Shown here piece by piece: positions 5,553 to 7,445 of a stretch of DNA of 7,445 nt. Numbering within the stretch: the first letter of the stretch is position 1; each line of letters starts with the position of its first letter. Made by a program: the position numbers and the translations under genes. The DNA comes from an uncultured Lachnospiraceae bacterium (GTDB lineage: Bacteria > Bacillota > Clostridia > Lachnospirales > Lachnospiraceae). Below the pieces are notes generated by a model. The model had not been told where the DNA came from, did no database searches, and saw nothing but the letters and a program-made list of their open reading frames with translations. The stretch spans positions 1-7,445 of the forward strand of contig CAMWYL010000158.1 in assembly GCA_947178465.1 (NCBI GenBank), written 5' to 3'.

Positions 5553-7016
5553 ATGGAGTTGGAAATTCTCAAAAATGAGGAAAAACGGGCAAATTTTGTT
5601 ATGTTTCTGTTTTTTTCGGTAGTACCGGTTGTTGCATTTCTGTATGTACTGTTGTTTAACGGAGGTTCCATACGGGACAGTATCGTTTTACTTATGGTAG
5701 CAGCGAATCTTTTGATTAAGCTGCTTGAAAAGGCTCTCGGAAAATACGCAAAGTATCTGTATGTTTCAATCATTCCAATCTGTGGAGCAGTGACAATCGT
5801 GTTTGGAACACCTGCCGGCTTTGGCGCGATGGTGGAAGCTTATTTTCTGATATTGTTTTTAGCGGTTTCCTATTATGATTTGTCTGTAGTGGCGGTCTAT
5901 ACGGTAGTGCTTCTTGTAAGCAATGCTGTTGCCATGCTGATATTCCCGTCGGCATTTATGGCGATGTACACCTTCCCGATATGGATATTTGTAGTGATGG
6001 TTTATGCGCTTGCGGTTGTTGCGGCAGTGATGATTATCACACGTGCGCTTTCTTTATTTCAGACAGTGGAGAAGAAGGAGGGTGAGGTGGAAGAGCTGTT
6101 GGATAATGTCCGCGAAGCATTTACCGGATTAGAGGAATCAACGGAGAGTATTCACGCATCCCTGAGCGGTTTCCGGCAGAGTACACAGGATATCGCAGCT
6201 TCCACGGAAGAGATTTCGAACAGCTCGGAGAAGCAGATTAGTGAGGTCAGCGGAAGCATTGAGATTTTCAATACGCTGAATGATAAAATACAGGGTTCTG
6301 AGAGACAGGTCGCGAATACCATGGATAATATGGTTGCTTTGAAGGCGAAGAATGACGAAGGAATCGCCTCTATATCAGAGCTATCCAAGAAGTTTGACGA
6401 GAATACCAGGGCGACGCAGGAGGCTGCGGACGGTGTTGCAACGTTGTCACAGAAATCAACGCTGATTGCGGGCATTGTAGACAGCATTAACCAGATCGCA
6501 AGGCAGACAAATCTGCTTGCGTTAAACGCGGCGATAGAGGCAGCCAGAGCAGGAGAAGCCGGTAAGGGCTTTGCAGTCGTTGCGGACGAGATTAATGCGT
6601 TGTCAACAGAATCCTCCAATGCGACGAAGGAGATTGACGCGATTTTGAAGGACATTATCGTGACGGTCGAGCAAACCAATAAAATCATGGACAAGAACGG
6701 TGTGATTGTAAAGGAATCCTCCGAGAAGCTTGATGATACCGTGAAGATTTTTGAGACAATGATAAACTCTTCTGAAGAGGTTTTGGCCATTATCGAAGAC
6801 TTAAAACAGGAGCTGGTAGGCATTGTGGACATTAAGGACGCATTGATGGAGTCTATGAATCGTCTGGAAGAGACGTCGGAGAAGTCCGCGGAGACGACAA
6901 CGGAAATCAGCATGGCAACAGAGGAACAGGTTTCCGGTGTAGAAAATATTTTGAAGTCCTTAGAGACAGTTCAGGGTGGAGTCGAAGGGCTTGCGAAGGT
7001 GCTTGCGGTGAAGTAA
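5553..7016 (+). CDS. Methyl-accepting chemotaxis protein with six-helix membrane input region
   Basis: A 487-residue chemoreceptor that would control CheA through CheW. The N-terminal third is mostly membrane, with about six hydrophobic helices (near 15-35, 42-58, 68-86, 92-108, 110-131 and 142-163) and only short loops. There is no Cache or four-helix ligand domain and no recognisable HAMP. From about residue 170 on it is a long coiled coil. Its hairpin tip is nearly invariant for the family: IARQTNLLALNAAIEAARAGE (315-335) followed by AGKGFAVVADE. About 150 residues lie on each side of the tip, which would fit a 44-heptad class receptor. No NWETF-type CheR-binding tail is present. ATG 5553 is preferred, with AGGTGG at 5542-5547; an in-frame GTG at 5544 with GAGGA upstream is a fair alternative. 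It has its own promoter at 5461 and a terminator at 7035, so it is probably monocistronic. The ligand is unknown; sensing from within or across the membrane is inferred. Confidence 0.93.
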   Translation: MELEILKNEEKRANFVMFLFFSVVPVVAFLYVLLFNGGSIRDSIVLLMVAANLLIKLLEKALGKYAKYLYVSIIPICGAVTIVFGTPAGFGAMVEAYFLILFLAVSYYDLSVVAVYTVVLLVSNAVAMLIFPSAFMAMYTFPIWIFVVMVYALAVVAAVMIITRALSLFQTVEKKEGEVEELLDNVREAFTGLEESTESIHASLSGFRQSTQDIAASTEEISNSSEKQISEVSGSIEIFNTLNDKIQGSERQVANTMDNMVALKAKNDEGIASISELSKKFDENTRATQEAADGVATLSQKSTLIAGIVDSINQIARQTNLLALNAAIEAARAGEAGKGFAVVADEINALSTESSNATKEIDAILKDIIVTVEQTNKIMDKNGVIVKESSEKLDDTVKIFETMINSSEEVLAIIEDLKQELVGIVDIKDALMESMNRLEETSEKSAETTTEISMATEEQVSGVENILKSLETVQGGVEGLAKVLAVK

Positions 7017-7034
7017 GGATAAAATATTTTGAGA

Positions 7035-7076
7035 GGAGTCCCGGATGGAGAGGAATTTCCATTCAGGGCTCCTTTT
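7035..7076 (+). terminator. Intrinsic terminator after the chemoreceptor gene
   Basis: GGAGTCC-C-GGATGGA (7035-7049) pairs with TTCCATTC-A-GGGCTCC (7057-7072), giving about 14 pairs including two G-T pairs and one C-A mismatch. It is followed by TTTT (7073-7076) and further T-rich sequence. It starts 18 nt after the stop codon. Confidence 0.9.
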
Positions 7077-7143
7077 CTGCTTTAGATTTTTATAAATGTT
7101 ATTTAGGGAAATATTGATTTATTAGCGCTTTCTTAAAAAACGA

Positions 7144-7172
7144 TTGCTCACGTAGTTGAAAAGTACTATAAT
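7144..7172 (+). promoter_or_regulatory. Probable promoter of the small membrane protein gene
   Basis: A perfect -10 TATAAT (7167-7172) lies 17 nt after a weak -35 TTGCTC (7144-7149). An alternative overlapping pair is TTGAAA (7156-7161), a 16-nt spacer and TATAGC (7178-7183). Either would give a leader of roughly 40-55 nt before the ATG at 7232. The rest of the gap from 7077 is AT-rich and shows nothing else that can be supported. Confidence 0.55.
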
Positions 7173-7231
7173 AAAAATATAGCAAGGAAAGAGTTGCATT
7201 GGTATGAACAAAAGAAAACGGGAGGTGCCAT

Positions 7232-7445
7232 ATGGATAAATTTCTGACAAAATTAATGAATGATAAAAAAGGTCGTTTTGACGTTTTGTGTGTTCTTGTC
7301 GGCCTGGCATGTTCAATCGGATGTGAGATTACTACTAAAAATACAAAGCTTACAATATTTTACACAATAGTCACGCTGATTGTTAATTTTTGTGAAGCGG
7401 CGTATATGGACATTAATTTCAAAAAAATGATGGACGCATTATCAA
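7232..7445 (+). CDS. Small membrane protein of unknown function, 3' end outside the window
   Basis: The frame is open from ATG 7232 to the window edge, giving 71 residues with no stop. GGGAGGTG (7220-7227) is a near-perfect ribosome binding site six bases upstream, and a terminator and promoter precede it, so this is a genuine gene start. The protein begins MDKFLTKLMNDKKGRFD, a basic amphipathic start. Two hydrophobic stretches follow (about residues 18-32, containing three cysteines, and 41-58), then a polar segment with NFKKMMDAL. No family is recognised. It may continue well beyond the window, so its full size and topology are unknown. Confidence 0.75.
   Translation, partial: MDKFLTKLMNDKKGRFDVLCVLVGLACSIGCEITTKNTKLTIFYTIVTLIVNFCEAAYMDINFKKMMDALS

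Noticed and set aside
6152..6913. Long minus-strand open frame of 253 codons inside the chemoreceptor gene
   Set aside because: It is antisense to the most conserved coiled-coil part of a clear receptor gene. Its translation is low-complexity Ser/Ala/Phe-rich sequence that mirrors the receptor's codons, and no ribosome binding site was evident.

Overview
The window looks like chromosomal DNA of a low-to-moderate GC Firmicute, most likely a clostridium of the Lachnospiraceae type. The clues are strong GGAGG/AGGTG ribosome binding sites, a full-length archaeal/fungal-type aspartate-semialdehyde dehydrogenase, a GH25 muramidase and a methyl-accepting receptor with no C-terminal pentapeptide. This assignment is inference from gene style; no taxon-specific marker is present. 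All seven supported genes lie on the + strand.

Region 1 (3-2602) is amino-acid biosynthesis: argH (last step of arginine synthesis) and asd (branch point to lysine/diaminopimelate, threonine and methionine), closed by a strong intrinsic terminator at 2565-2602. Region 2 (2644-3381) is one membrane-anchored GH25 muramidase. Region 3 (3389-5415) holds an alpha/beta hydrolase behind a well-formed promoter, then a 111-nt gap with a perfect 12-bp inverted repeat, then a ketoacyl-ACP synthase III-like enzyme that keeps the catalytic Cys but seems to lack the His and Asn of FabH. Region 4 (5461-7076) is a six-helix membrane chemoreceptor with its own promoter and an intrinsic terminator. Region 5 (7144-7445) is a promoter and the start of a small membrane protein that runs off the window.

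The main unexpected signal is that the hydrolase and the chemoreceptor, about 2 kb apart, are preceded by nearly the same 45-base promoter module (39 of 45 positions identical, no gaps). Each copy has an ATTTTGTCG(A/G)GT element at the same distance from a -35 TTGTAA, a 17-nt spacer and an extended -10 (TGG-TAATAT). This suggests that the hydrolase (perhaps with the synthase-like gene) and the receptor answer to one signal. A link in which the synthase-like enzyme and hydrolase make or process a small acyl molecule sensed by the receptor is speculative.

No tRNA, rRNA, CRISPR array, insertion sequence or clear riboswitch was seen. No gene-free stretch exceeds 300 bases; the longest gap (7017-7231) holds a terminator and a promoter.
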